Positions 9,146 to 17,400 of a stretch of DNA of 64,000 nt are shown piece after piece. The translations under genes and the position numbers were made by a program. Numbering within the stretch: the stretch's first letter is position 1; every line of letters starts with the position of its first letter. The DNA comes from Beijerinckiaceae bacterium. Lineage in GTDB: Bacteria; Pseudomonadota; Alphaproteobacteria; Rhizobiales; Beijerinckiaceae. Under the pieces are notes generated by a model. The model had not been told where the DNA came from and made no database searches. It saw only the letters and a program-made list of their open reading frames with translations. The DNA is taken from the NCBI GenBank assembly GCA_004564215.1, contig CP024846.1, positions 3,237,501-3,301,500 on the forward strand. The letters run 5' to 3'.

Positions 9146-10018
9146 TTGCAAGTAAATGTCCCCAAGCTGGATATTCAGCAGGCAGGCCTCACCACCATTT
9201 CGGTTGGTCAGGTTGCGATCGGGCCGATCACGGTCGGCGATCTCGTCTTGAACAACACCGATTTTGCCCTCACGGGGGCGCAGGGCCTTCTCAAGAATGT
9301 GAATGTGACGGTCACGGTGAAAATTTCCGTCGAATGGCATGTTCATGTTGGATTGCCGGATGGAATTCCGGACATCGACGTCGGCGATACCTATGATCTT
9401 GGCTCACTCAGCTTCCCGATGCCGGTCGGCGATATCGCAATTCCCGCGTTGAACAACGTCCATATCAACATCCCGACGTTGAACGCGCAAAATCTGTCGG
9501 TGTCGGCCAACCCCTTGAGCCTTCAGCTTCAGAACACGACCGCCGATCAAATCCATATCGACCATGCGACGCTGCCTTCGGCAGGCTTCACAATTGCAGG
9601 CTTGGCGCTGGCCTCCGTGGAAGGCGAGGCGGTCAGCGTGCCCGCCGCGAAGGTGGATCAGGCGACGATCCGCCATGTCCATGCCGATCCGATCAAAATT
9701 CCTTCGTTCACGCTCGGCAATCTGCATCTCCCCGCCGCGCAGATCCCGCACGTCAGCAGTTCGGCGCCGCTCGATATTCCGGCCAATCTGCAGACGAGAT
9801 CGGTGGGCTTCGACGCCGGCATTTTGCGGATCTCGATCAAGGTCAAGCCCTCGGCATTATCGCACATCGATCATCTGGAAATATCCAACGCAAACGCGAG
9901 CGCCACCGTTGGTCAGATCGTGCTGCATAATGTTGTGCTACCCTTTGATGCTCTGAATCTTACATTATCTCAGATCGGGATCAATACGATCGAGATCCCG
10001 GCGTTTACCGTCGCGTAG
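9146..10018 (+). CDS. unrecognised pentad-repeat beta-rich protein, copy A1
   Basis: 290 residues, no family recognised. The chain is almost wholly alternating hydrophobic/polar. It opens with pentads of the form hxhGx (ISVGQ-VAIGP-ITVGD) and repeats similar short strands throughout, as in a beta-solenoid or stacked beta-sheet protein. There is no signal peptide, membrane helix or cysteine. A TTG start at 9146, after AAGGGGG, is chosen because it gives exactly the N-terminal length of the paralogue at 10360 before the shared ISVGQV block; a GTG at 9116 is possible. The C-terminus (NLTLSQIGINTIEIP) is closely conserved in that paralogue. It starts a four-gene plus-strand cassette. Confidence 0.75.
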   Translation: MQVNVPKLDIQQAGLTTISVGQVAIGPITVGDLVLNNTDFALTGAQGLLKNVNVTVTVKISVEWHVHVGLPDGIPDIDVGDTYDLGSLSFPMPVGDIAIPALNNVHINIPTLNAQNLSVSANPLSLQLQNTTADQIHIDHATLPSAGFTIAGLALASVEGEAVSVPAAKVDQATIRHVHADPIKIPSFTLGNLHLPAAQIPHVSSSAPLDIPANLQTRSVGFDAGILRISIKVKPSALSHIDHLEISNANASATVGQIVLHNVVLPFDALNLTLSQIGINTIEIPAFTVA

Positions 10019-10029
10019 AGGAGGCCCCA

Positions 10030-10299
10030 ATGGCCGACGACGAAACTCCCGAAGTTACGATGGTTCCGGTGAAGAGATACGACGTCAACGTGACACTTGA
10101 CGAAATTCTCACTCCGCTCGTGGAAATCAGCAACCGGCAAGTCCCGACCGCGACTGGGATCCAAATGACGCAATTGGAGCCGCACCTCCAAAAATTAAGC
10201 GATCTCGCCAAGCAGCTAAAGGAGGTTGTCGGGCAGATCAATGAGATCCATCCCGCTCTGCTGACCCCGCAGACACAGAGGCGATCGACGACCGAGTGA
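10030..10299 (+). CDS. small acidic protein of the pentad-repeat cassette, S1
   Basis: 89 residues, starting 11 bases after A1 with a GAGGAGG ribosome site. The N-terminus is acidic (ADDETPE). It has a beta-like segment RYDVNVTLDEILTPLVEISN and an amphipathic helix LEPHLQKLSDLAKQLKEVVG. The V-x-V-x-x-T/S-L-x-E-x-L core resembles the start of the 74-residue protein at 11239, so the two may be diverged homologues. No known family. The position suggests a partner or chaperone of the large protein. Confidence 0.72.
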   Translation: MADDETPEVTMVPVKRYDVNVTLDEILTPLVEISNRQVPTATGIQMTQLEPHLQKLSDLAKQLKEVVGQINEIHPALLTPQTQRRSTTE

Positions 10300-10359
10300 T
10301 CTTTGTAAAATGCGCGCAAGGGTGCGCCGAGACGTCAAGCGAGCGGAAGGGTGGGGCGC

Positions 10360-11226
10360 ATGTTCACGACGATCGCGGAAGCCGACATCAAGCAACTTGG
10401 GATCGGCGCCATCAGCGTAGGGCAAGTGGGAATTGGCCCGATCAAGATCGGCCATCTTGTCGTCAGCGACTTCGAGCTTAATGCAGCGGGCGACGGCGCC
10501 GTACTTCGCAACTTTCGAGTCATCATCTCATACGACATGAGTATCGAGTGGCGCCTTCGCCTTGAAGTTCCGGGAGTTGCGGCAGAGGACAGCGGCACTG
10601 TGGAATTGGGCATTCAAAATTTCGAAGTGGGGTTTGGCGATCTCAAGCTGCCGGGGCTTGAGAATCTCAAGATCAAGATTGACAGTCTGAACGTCGATAA
10701 CATCGCCGCCGCCGCTGCGCCGATCACCAATCTTGAGTTGGGGAAGGCTGTCGCAGAACAGATCAAGATTCAGAACGTCAAACTGCCGACGCAAGGATTC
10801 ACTCTGGCCGGGCTTGGACTCGGCGCCCTGAAAGTCGGTGGCGTTGGCGTTCCGGCCGCAAACCTCGATTCGTTTAAGATCGGCCGGTTGAAGGGCGATG
10901 CATTTCCGCTCGGCCAGATGTCGATCGGCAATCTCTCGCTTCCCAGCGCTTCGATTGCCGACATTGCCAGCCAAGGTGTCGATGTGAGTGCTGTGCCGAG
11001 ACCCAAAGCCTTTCATATCGATTTGGGTTGCCTCGATCTCACGATCAAGGTCAATCCGAAGGCGGCAGCGCACATCGACCAATTGCTGATCCACAATGTT
11101 TCCGCGAGCACGTCGATCGGCAAAATCGAATTGCGCGATGTTGTGGCGCCCTATGAGTTATTGAACCTGACCTTGGCGCAGCTCGGGATTGACACGATTT
11201 CGGTTCCACAAGTCTCCATCGCTTGA
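10360..11226 (+). CDS. unrecognised pentad-repeat beta-rich protein, copy A2
   Basis: 288-residue paralogue of the protein at 9146-10018, aligning end to end. Shared blocks include ISVGQVGIGPIKIGHLVV at the N-terminus, QGFTLAGLGLGALKVG in the middle, HIDQLLIHNVSASTSIGKIE near the C-terminus and the end NLTLAQLGIDTISVPQ. GGAAGG precedes the ATG at 10360; a GTG at 10351 is less likely. It is cytoplasmic by sequence, with no export signal. Tandem duplication of an A-S module followed by divergence is the simplest origin. No function assigned. Confidence 0.78.
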   Translation: MFTTIAEADIKQLGIGAISVGQVGIGPIKIGHLVVSDFELNAAGDGAVLRNFRVIISYDMSIEWRLRLEVPGVAAEDSGTVELGIQNFEVGFGDLKLPGLENLKIKIDSLNVDNIAAAAAPITNLELGKAVAEQIKIQNVKLPTQGFTLAGLGLGALKVGGVGVPAANLDSFKIGRLKGDAFPLGQMSIGNLSLPSASIADIASQGVDVSAVPRPKAFHIDLGCLDLTIKVNPKAAAHIDQLLIHNVSASTSIGKIELRDVVAPYELLNLTLAQLGIDTISVPQVSIA

Positions 11227-11238
11227 AGGAGTGGGCAG

Positions 11239-11463
11239 ATGTCCGATAACAAGGACTTCGACTATGAATATGTGGAAGTCAAAGTCACCAAAAAGATCGA
11301 GATAACGCTTTCGCCCGGCGAGTTGCTTGCCTTGGCCCAGAGGCAGGCCGGGGCGGTGGTGAACACGGTGCAGGACGCGCCTCGGCAGGGCGCTGGCCGC
11401 ATCGCCAAGATGGGGCAAGCTCTGAAGGACACGGTCATGGGACGACCCAAGGATTCCGGCTAG
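11239..11463 (+). CDS. small protein of the pentad-repeat cassette, S2
   Basis: 74 residues, with AAGGAG 8 bases before the ATG and only 12 bases after A2. The N-terminus is acidic and aromatic (DNKDFDYEYVEVKVTKKIEI), followed by a helix LSPGELLALAQRQAGAVVNT and a basic amphipathic tail. Its first 45 residues weakly resemble S1 (beta strand, then T-L-x-x-x-x-L helix). Last gene of the cassette; the next gene is convergent. Confidence 0.72.
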   Translation: MSDNKDFDYEYVEVKVTKKIEITLSPGELLALAQRQAGAVVNTVQDAPRQGAGRIAKMGQALKDTVMGRPKDSG

Positions 11464-11561
11464 CTCGATGTGCCTGGTTTGAACTCAACCGCCTCGGCAC
11501 AGCCTTGGGTTTTGCCACGCGCCGGTGTTCGTGTTGACGCTCGCGTCGACGATTGCAAAGC

Positions 11562-12428
11562 CTAAAAACCATAGACGAGCCTCAGCCCGGCTTCGTAGCG
11601 CTCAAAATTTGCAAGATCGGCATGGCGGGCTCCGAAATCCGGAACCTGGAATGCCCAGGCGAACGATGCCGTTAAGCTCTTGTCCAATTGCAGAAATACG
11701 TGCGGGCCCACGAACAGCGCGTGAGACCTAGGGAAACCATAGGGCGCGAAATTCTCATGGCGGATCTCCGCGCCGACGAGAAAATTCGGGGTGATCACAT
11801 AAGAGCCACCGACCAGGACCGTGAAGGAATCGTCGCGCAACCACTGGCCAGCCAATGGCCTCCAGAATGGCGCATAAGCGAGGTTGAGTTCCATAAAGAG
11901 TTGGTTGGGGATCACCTCCTTGTCGATGAGCAAGGCCGCGGTAATGGCAGCATTGTCGTTATATCTTCCGAACCCGGGATCGGTGCGGCGCCATTCCGGG
12001 TCGAAGGTGAAGGTCATCCCAAAGGGCGACGTCAGCCGATTGAGGATATTCCACCGAATTTCCGCGACAATTCCGCTGAGATTCGCCCCATTTCGGATGC
12101 TGAGGCGGGGGTCGTGGATGTTGAGATAATCGGTGAGAGTGCCAACCGAGAATCGAAGCTCATCGGTCACGGTGTACCGAATCGAAGTGTCGTTGGCGAT
12201 GTTGAAATCGCGTCCGATCGCCCCGAAGCTTCCCCCCGTAAAGCTCTCGATCTCCCATTCTCCCTGAGCGCCAATATCCGATCCCTCGCCAAACCCGAAG
12301 ATGTGCTCGGTGTCGAAATGCGGCCCGGCATGGCCGTTGTCACTCTGGGCCTCGGTTTGCGACAGTGCGGGCTTGGCTAAGGCGAGCAAAAGGACCATTG
12401 CACAGGCAACTATCCTCGTGTGCACCAT
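11562..12428 (-). CDS. outer-membrane beta-barrel protein
   Basis: 288 residues with an N-terminal signal peptide (hydrophobic core AMVLLLALAKPALSQ, cleavage near residue 23). Alternating amphipathic strands follow, ending in the aromatic terminus GLRLVYGF typical of BAM substrates. GGAGGG precedes the start. It is divergent from mntR, with a TTAGC-N4-GCTAA palindrome about 64 bases upstream, suggesting metal-linked control. Manganese-regulated outer-membrane channels such as MnoP are known in alphaproteobacteria, but no sequence relation to MnoP is claimed. Substrate unknown. Confidence 0.75.
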   Translation of the reverse strand: MVHTRIVACAMVLLLALAKPALSQTEAQSDNGHAGPHFDTEHIFGFGEGSDIGAQGEWEIESFTGGSFGAIGRDFNIANDTSIRYTVTDELRFSVGTLTDYLNIHDPRLSIRNGANLSGIVAEIRWNILNRLTSPFGMTFTFDPEWRRTDPGFGRYNDNAAITAALLIDKEVIPNQLFMELNLAYAPFWRPLAGQWLRDDSFTVLVGGSYVITPNFLVGAEIRHENFAPYGFPRSHALFVGPHVFLQLDKSLTASFAWAFQVPDFGARHADLANFERYEAGLRLVYGF

Positions 12429-12491
12429 GTATTTCCCTCCATGGACGCATTTAGAAGTCGCAAAAGCGATCTTTAGGTGCGGTACATAAAG

Positions 12492-12505
12492 TTAGCTAAG
12501 GCTAA
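12492..12505. promoter_or_regulatory. palindrome TTAGC-TAAG-GCTAA, candidate MntR/DtxR-type operator
   Basis: A perfect 5-bp inverted repeat around 4 bases in the divergent region between the outer-membrane protein and mntR. The half-sites resemble the TTAG/CTAA halves of DtxR-family operators. It is nearer the outer-membrane gene (about 64 bases) than mntR (about 170). Confidence 0.4.
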
Positions 12506-12674
12506 TAATTGTGTCAACGGCAAAGTCGGGTGGGCCGTCCGATTGGCGGTCCCGAACCCGTTCTAGCTCTTGGTCAGGCGGGGAGTTTTGGCTAGGAGTG
12601 CTCTTCCGGGGAGCTGAACATCGCGTTCGGGTTACGCTCTAGGATAGACTGATCGGCAATATGAGGAGCCTGCG

Positions 12675-13121
12675 ATGACCGGCGCTGACAATGAAAAGCA
12701 GGAGACCGCTCGTCACGCCGAACGGTTCGGGCGGGTGCGCGACGCTCATCAACGGGAATTGGCCGAAGATTATGTCGAGCTGATCGCCGATCTCATCGAC
12801 CAAAGAGGGGAGGCGCGCGTCGTGGATTTAGCGGGGCGCCTGGGTGTGACCAATGCGACCGTCAACAACACGATCCAGCGGCTCCAGCGCGATGGTCTGG
12901 TGACAAGCAAACCCTACCGCTCAATCTTCCTGACAGTGCAGGGCAAGGAGTTAGCCGACACATCGCGTGAGCGCCATCACGTGGTTCGGGAGTTTCTTGT
13001 CGCGCTCGGCGTCGATCTTGAGACGGCGGACATCGACGCCGAGGGAATCGAGCACCATGTCAGCGATGCGACACTGGGCGCTTTCCGCGGCTACCTAAAG
13101 AAGCATCGGCCCGTTCGCTGA
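12675..13121 (+). CDS. mntR: manganese-responsive transcriptional regulator MntR (DtxR family)
   Basis: 148 residues. The N-terminal winged helix-turn-helix (RVVDLAGRLGVTNATVNNTI, RLQRDGLVTSKPYRSIFLT) is followed by the dimerisation/metal region with RERHHVVREFLVALGV and EGIEHHVSD, the DtxR/MntR ligand segments. There is no SH3-like third domain, which fits MntR rather than DtxR/IdeR. TGAGGAG precedes the ATG. With Mn(II) bound such proteins repress manganese uptake genes. No mntH or sitABCD is present in the window; the adjacent outer-membrane gene is the obvious local target candidate. Confidence 0.88.
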   Translation: MTGADNEKQETARHAERFGRVRDAHQRELAEDYVELIADLIDQRGEARVVDLAGRLGVTNATVNNTIQRLQRDGLVTSKPYRSIFLTVQGKELADTSRERHHVVREFLVALGVDLETADIDAEGIEHHVSDATLGAFRGYLKKHRPVR

Positions 13122-13132
13122 AAGTGGCAAAC

Positions 13133-13150
13133 CCTTGAGCAAGGTCAAGG
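13133..13150. promoter_or_regulatory. FixK/FNR/Anr-type box CCTTGAGCAAGGTCAAGG
   Basis: TTGA-N6-TCAA with outer bases also symmetric (CCTTGA/TCAAGG). Its centre lies about 62 bases before the usp start codon, suitable for a class II CRP/FNR-family activator. Universal stress proteins are common FixK/Anr targets in alphaproteobacteria, so the context supports the call. Confidence 0.6.
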
Positions 13151-13203
13151 ACATGTCGCTGTATGCGGACTAGGGTTAGGCATATCAACAATGGAAAACC
13201 CGC

Positions 13204-14049
13204 ATGCAATTTAAGAGTGTCTGTCTCGCCCTGAGCTTCGGTGAATTGATCCCGGAGCCCGAGGAACCAAGCTTTGCCGCAGAAAACTATGCCATTTCCT
13301 TCTGTGCGCGCGAGCAAGCCCATCTTTCGGTCTTTATGGCGGCGCCAAATCTTCGTCTCCCGAGCGCCGGATTTGTTCCGCTCACGCATGCGCTGGTCGA
13401 TGAGATCAACGCCGAGCGGTACGCCCATGCCGAAGAAGCCCAAAAAAGAATCACAAACGCCGCAGCGATTGCGGGCGTCACCGTCGAATTTCAAATCGTG
13501 CAGCAATCCTACACCGAAACAAACCAATGCCTCGCTGCGGCGGCAAGAACGAGCGACATCGTCATCGTTTCCCGACCGACGGAAGGCCTTTCCCTCGACC
13601 GGGACCTGACGGAGGCCATGCTGTTCGCCTCGGGGCGGCCGGTCCTTGTGATCCCGGCAAACTGGGTGCGCGGGGCCGAGTTTCGAAATATCATGATTGG
13701 CTGGGATGGCGGCGCTCGGGCGGCGCGAGCCGTCGGGGATGCCATGCCTTTTCTTTTGCGCGCGGAAAAAGTCGAGATCGTTTGTGTTTCACCCGACTCG
13801 GAAAAGAGCATGCGTGGGGCCGATCTCGCGGCTCATCTCGCGCGACACTGCAAAAGCGTGACGGTCACGGAGATTCCGGTGCAGCATGGCAATGTTGCCA
13901 AAGCCTTGGCAAGTCATGCGGCGATGGGGAAAATGGATCTGATGGTCATTGGCGCCTATGCGCATCCCAAGCTGCTTCAGATGGTGCTCGGCGGTGTTAC
14001 AAGTGGTATGCTGTCGGAAGCGGAGCTGCCGGTTCTTCTTTCCTACTGA
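13204..14049 (+). CDS. universal stress protein (tandem UspA-like)
   Basis: 281 residues in two Usp-like halves. The first (residues 1-150) is diverged and ends in RPVLVIPANW; the second begins FRNIMIGWDGGARAARAVGD and ends MVIGAYAHPKLLQMVLGGVT followed by ELPVLLSY. The small-residue pattern G-A-Y-x-H-x(9)-GG-V-T matches the nucleotide-binding loop of UspA proteins in adapted form. GGAAAA precedes the ATG. It is first in a likely operon with the small membrane protein and the metal ATPase, behind a FixK/FNR-type box, so expression under low oxygen is inferred. Confidence 0.87.
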   Translation: MQFKSVCLALSFGELIPEPEEPSFAAENYAISFCAREQAHLSVFMAAPNLRLPSAGFVPLTHALVDEINAERYAHAEEAQKRITNAAAIAGVTVEFQIVQQSYTETNQCLAAAARTSDIVIVSRPTEGLSLDRDLTEAMLFASGRPVLVIPANWVRGAEFRNIMIGWDGGARAARAVGDAMPFLLRAEKVEIVCVSPDSEKSMRGADLAAHLARHCKSVTVTEIPVQHGNVAKALASHAAMGKMDLMVIGAYAHPKLLQMVLGGVTSGMLSEAELPVLLSY

Positions 14050-14123
14050 GTCCGAGCCTTTGATGGGGAGTCCATGCCATCGGCGTAGGCGATGGCCGAT
14101 CCGAAATACTTCGGCTGGTTGAC

Positions 14124-14417
14124 ATGAACCTTCCCAGCGATCCAAATCCAATGGAGAAACCAAGCGGGCGGATGCTGCGTCGTTTAAGAGAGCCAAAATG
14201 GCGCGTGGTTCGCATTCCAGCCGGTGGGGTGTTCGTTCTTCTGGGGCTCGTCGGTTTTCTTCCTATTGTCGGCTTTTGGATGGTGCCGGTCGGGCTGGCA
14301 ATACTGGCGGTTGACTTTCCGCTTGCGGGTCGCCTTCTCCGAAAACTGAGGATCATATTCCGCTGGTTACGACGCTCCTTCCATCGTTGGAAGGGAGCGA
14401 CAAACTCACCTAAATGA
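14124..14417 (+). CDS. small PGPGW-type membrane protein
   Basis: 97 residues. Two closely spaced hydrophobic segments (PAGGVFVLLGLVGFLPIVGF and WMVPVGLAILAVDFPLAGRL) are followed by a basic tail RRLLRKLRIIFRWLRRSFHR. This matches the putative transmembrane PGPGW family (G-x-L-P-x-x-G-F-W-M-x-P-x-G). No biochemical role is known. It lies between usp and the ATPase with short gaps on both sides (74 and 15 bases), so co-transcription is likely. Confidence 0.72.
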   Translation: MNLPSDPNPMEKPSGRMLRRLREPKWRVVRIPAGGVFVLLGLVGFLPIVGFWMVPVGLAILAVDFPLAGRLLRKLRIIFRWLRRSFHRWKGATNSPK

Positions 14418-14432
14418 AGGCACGGCGCCAGG

Positions 14433-17400
14433 ATGTTTGAACCGGCATTCAGCGTAGTCTCGTTCATCAACGCGCGCATGGTGCGACGTGCTCTCATCGC
14501 GATCGCAATATTGGCACTTGGTGTCGGCATTACTCTCGCCCTCACCGGACGCAAGGACCTTGCGGAATGGATTTGGGCGGCGGGTACAATTCCTGTCGCC
14601 GCAAGCCTCGCCATCTCGATCGTTCGCAATCTCTTAGCCGGAAGGCTTGGCGTCGACGCCGTGGCGTTCCTGTCCATGGTGGCCGCCTTGGCGCTTGGCC
14701 AGACCCTGGCTGGAGTGGTGGTCGCCATTATGTATGCCGGTGGCAACGCTCTGGAGGATATTGCAATTCGGCGCGCCGAGCGGGACTTGAAGGCTCTGGT
14801 GGACCGCGCGCCGCGTGTGGCGCATCGAAAACGCGATGCATCGTTCGAGGATGTGCCGATCGAACAGATATCGATCGGCGATGCCCTTCTCGTGCGTGCG
14901 GGCGAAGTCGTTCCCGTCGACGGCCAGATCACCACTGCGAATGTTTCCCTCGACGAGTCGGCCGTAACCGGAGAGCCAATTCCGATCACAAGGCGGGGAG
15001 GGGAATTGGCGCGGAGCGGTACGATCAATGCCGGCGAGACATTCGAAATGCAGGCGTCGACGACGGCTGGAGAAAGCACTTATGCCGGCATTGTAAGCTT
15101 GGTCACGGCGGCTCAAACAGCCAAAGCCCCCTTCGTCCGGATGGCGGACCGCTTTGCGCTTCTTCTTCTGCCTGTGACGCTTTGCCTGGCGGGAGCCGCC
15201 TGGGCATTTTCTCATGATCCCATTCGGGCACTGGCGGTTCTCGTCGCCGCGACTCCGTGCCCGCTGATCCTGGCAGCCCCGGCCGCCTTTATCGCAGGGG
15301 CGGCGCAGGCCGCCCGCCGTGGCATTCTGATCAAGGGCGGCGGACCGCTCGAAGCGCTGGCACGCGCACACACGGTGATGTTCGACAAGACAGGCACTTT
15401 GACCGTCGGCGGGGCAAGGCTAGTTGCGATCGAAACGGCTCTGGGCGAAGACCCCGACGAAGCGTTGCGGCTTGCTGCGTCTCTTGAGCAAGCCTCGCAT
15501 CACATTGTCGCCGCCGCGATTGTGTCCGCCGCCTTGGCCAAGGGCCTGTCGCTGCAAATGCCGCGAAAGATACGCGAGACCATGGGATCCGGACTCGAAG
15601 GACTCGTGGACGACCGAATGATTTGTGTCGGTTCGCATCGACTTGTCTATGGAGGAACACGGCCGGAAGAATGGGCGTTTCGCGCTTTGCGGCGCGCTTC
15701 CTGGCGTTCCGCCCTCAGCGTCTTTGTTTCGGTCGATGGCCGCACGATTGCCGCCTTGCTTCTCGCCGATGAACTGCGGCGCGAAACGCCTCGCGCCGTC
15801 CAGGCTCTGCGTGCCGCGGGCGTGGCGCGCATTGTCATGGTGACCGGCGATCGCGCCGATTCGGCCGAGACGATTGGCGCCGCGCTGGATCTCGACGCCG
15901 TGCTTTCCGATCGCGTTCCGTCCGACAAGGTCGATGCGGTTGCAACCGAGCAGCGGCTTCACCCGACATTGATGGTCGGCGACGGCATCAATGATGCCCC
16001 GGCCTTGGCTGCGGCGGACGTCGGCATCGCCATGGGCGCTCGTGGCGCAAGTGCTTCCTCGGAGGCGGCCGACGTGGTCATTCTGGTCGATCGATTGGAC
16101 CGCGTTTCGGATGCGGTGGTCATCGCTAGGCGCACGCGGCGCATTGCCATCGAAAGCATTGTCGCCGGAATGTCGCTTTCCGCGATTGCAATGGGAGCCG
16201 CGGCTTTTGGCTGGCTGACGCCGATTGCCGGAGCGCTGACACAAGAGGTGATAGATGTCGCGGTGATCCTCAATGCGCTGAGGGCTCTCGGACCGGCGCG
16301 CGCGCCCCACCGGCTCTCGATGCCGGCGGGGACCGTGCAGGATCTCCATGAGGATCACCAAAAAGTTGAGGCAAGCCTGGACCGGTTGCGCCAGATCGTG
16401 GACGCGCTGGACGACGCCAGGCCCGAGATGGCGGTCCAATTCATTCTTGAGGCCAATCGAATCGTGGGCAAGGAGATTGTCGCGCACGAACGCGAAGACG
16501 TGGGCAGCGTTTATCCATGGTTGGCAAATATCCTCTCCGAGGCGCATGGCCTCAATGCCATGAGTCGCGCGCATCGCGAGATCCTTCATCTCGCAAGGCT
16601 CTTGGCTCGCCTGTCGGAGGGGCTTTCCCCAAGTGAATCGGATAGATATTTGATCCGGGATGCGCAACGCATCATCGAGTCCATCGAATCTCTCGTGCGT
16701 CTCCACAATGCGCAGGAAGAGGATATTTACGAGGAGGCCGTCGATTGGAGTGCCGAAAGCCCCTCTTCAACGGCCGGCTCTTTGCGCGCGCCGAGCGCGC
16801 GTGACGGGAAAGCAAAAAATCCGCCCCAAGATAAATTCCAAAGCACCCGCACGCGCCGCGCGGGGTGGCGTACGGCGGTTGCGACATTCGTCGTCGTTAT
16901 GCTGGCGTTCGGGGGCGGCTGGATCCTGTCCTCGCTGCATCGGGATCGGCCAACCCAGTACCGCACCCAGTCACTCGAGCGCGGCGCACTCGTCCGCAGC
17001 GTGGACGCGAACGGCGTTCTTGCGCCCACCGCGACGGTCCCGATCAGCGCCCGCAGGACGGGCACGATCCAGTCGCTTTCCTGCGACGTCACTATGCAAG
17101 TGAAGGCTGGCCAGCTCTGCGGGAAACTCGATCCGCGTGCCCTTCAGGACGCCCTCGATCGGGCCAAGGCGGAACTCTCGGCGGCAAAAGCCACGCTCGC
17201 GACGGACACGGTCGCTCTCGACGCCGCGAAGGCCGCCGTCGCGCGCGACGAGAAGCTGCCAAAGCGGCGGGCCCACAAGGCACTCGCTCAATCGCGCGAG
17301 GCTTTGACGCGAGCCCAGTCGCAGGTGAAGCGTGACGCGGCGGCGCTCGCCGCGCGTCAGGCCGCGCTCCGTGCCGCCGAGATCGCTCTGGGTTCGACCG

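Noticed and set aside
13997..15079. 360-residue minus-strand frame
   Set aside because: Antisense to the PGPGW gene and ATPase start; Ser/Arg/Thr-rich without motifs.
15420..16706. 428-residue minus-strand frame
   Set aside because: Antisense to the ATPase/hemerythrin coding sequence.
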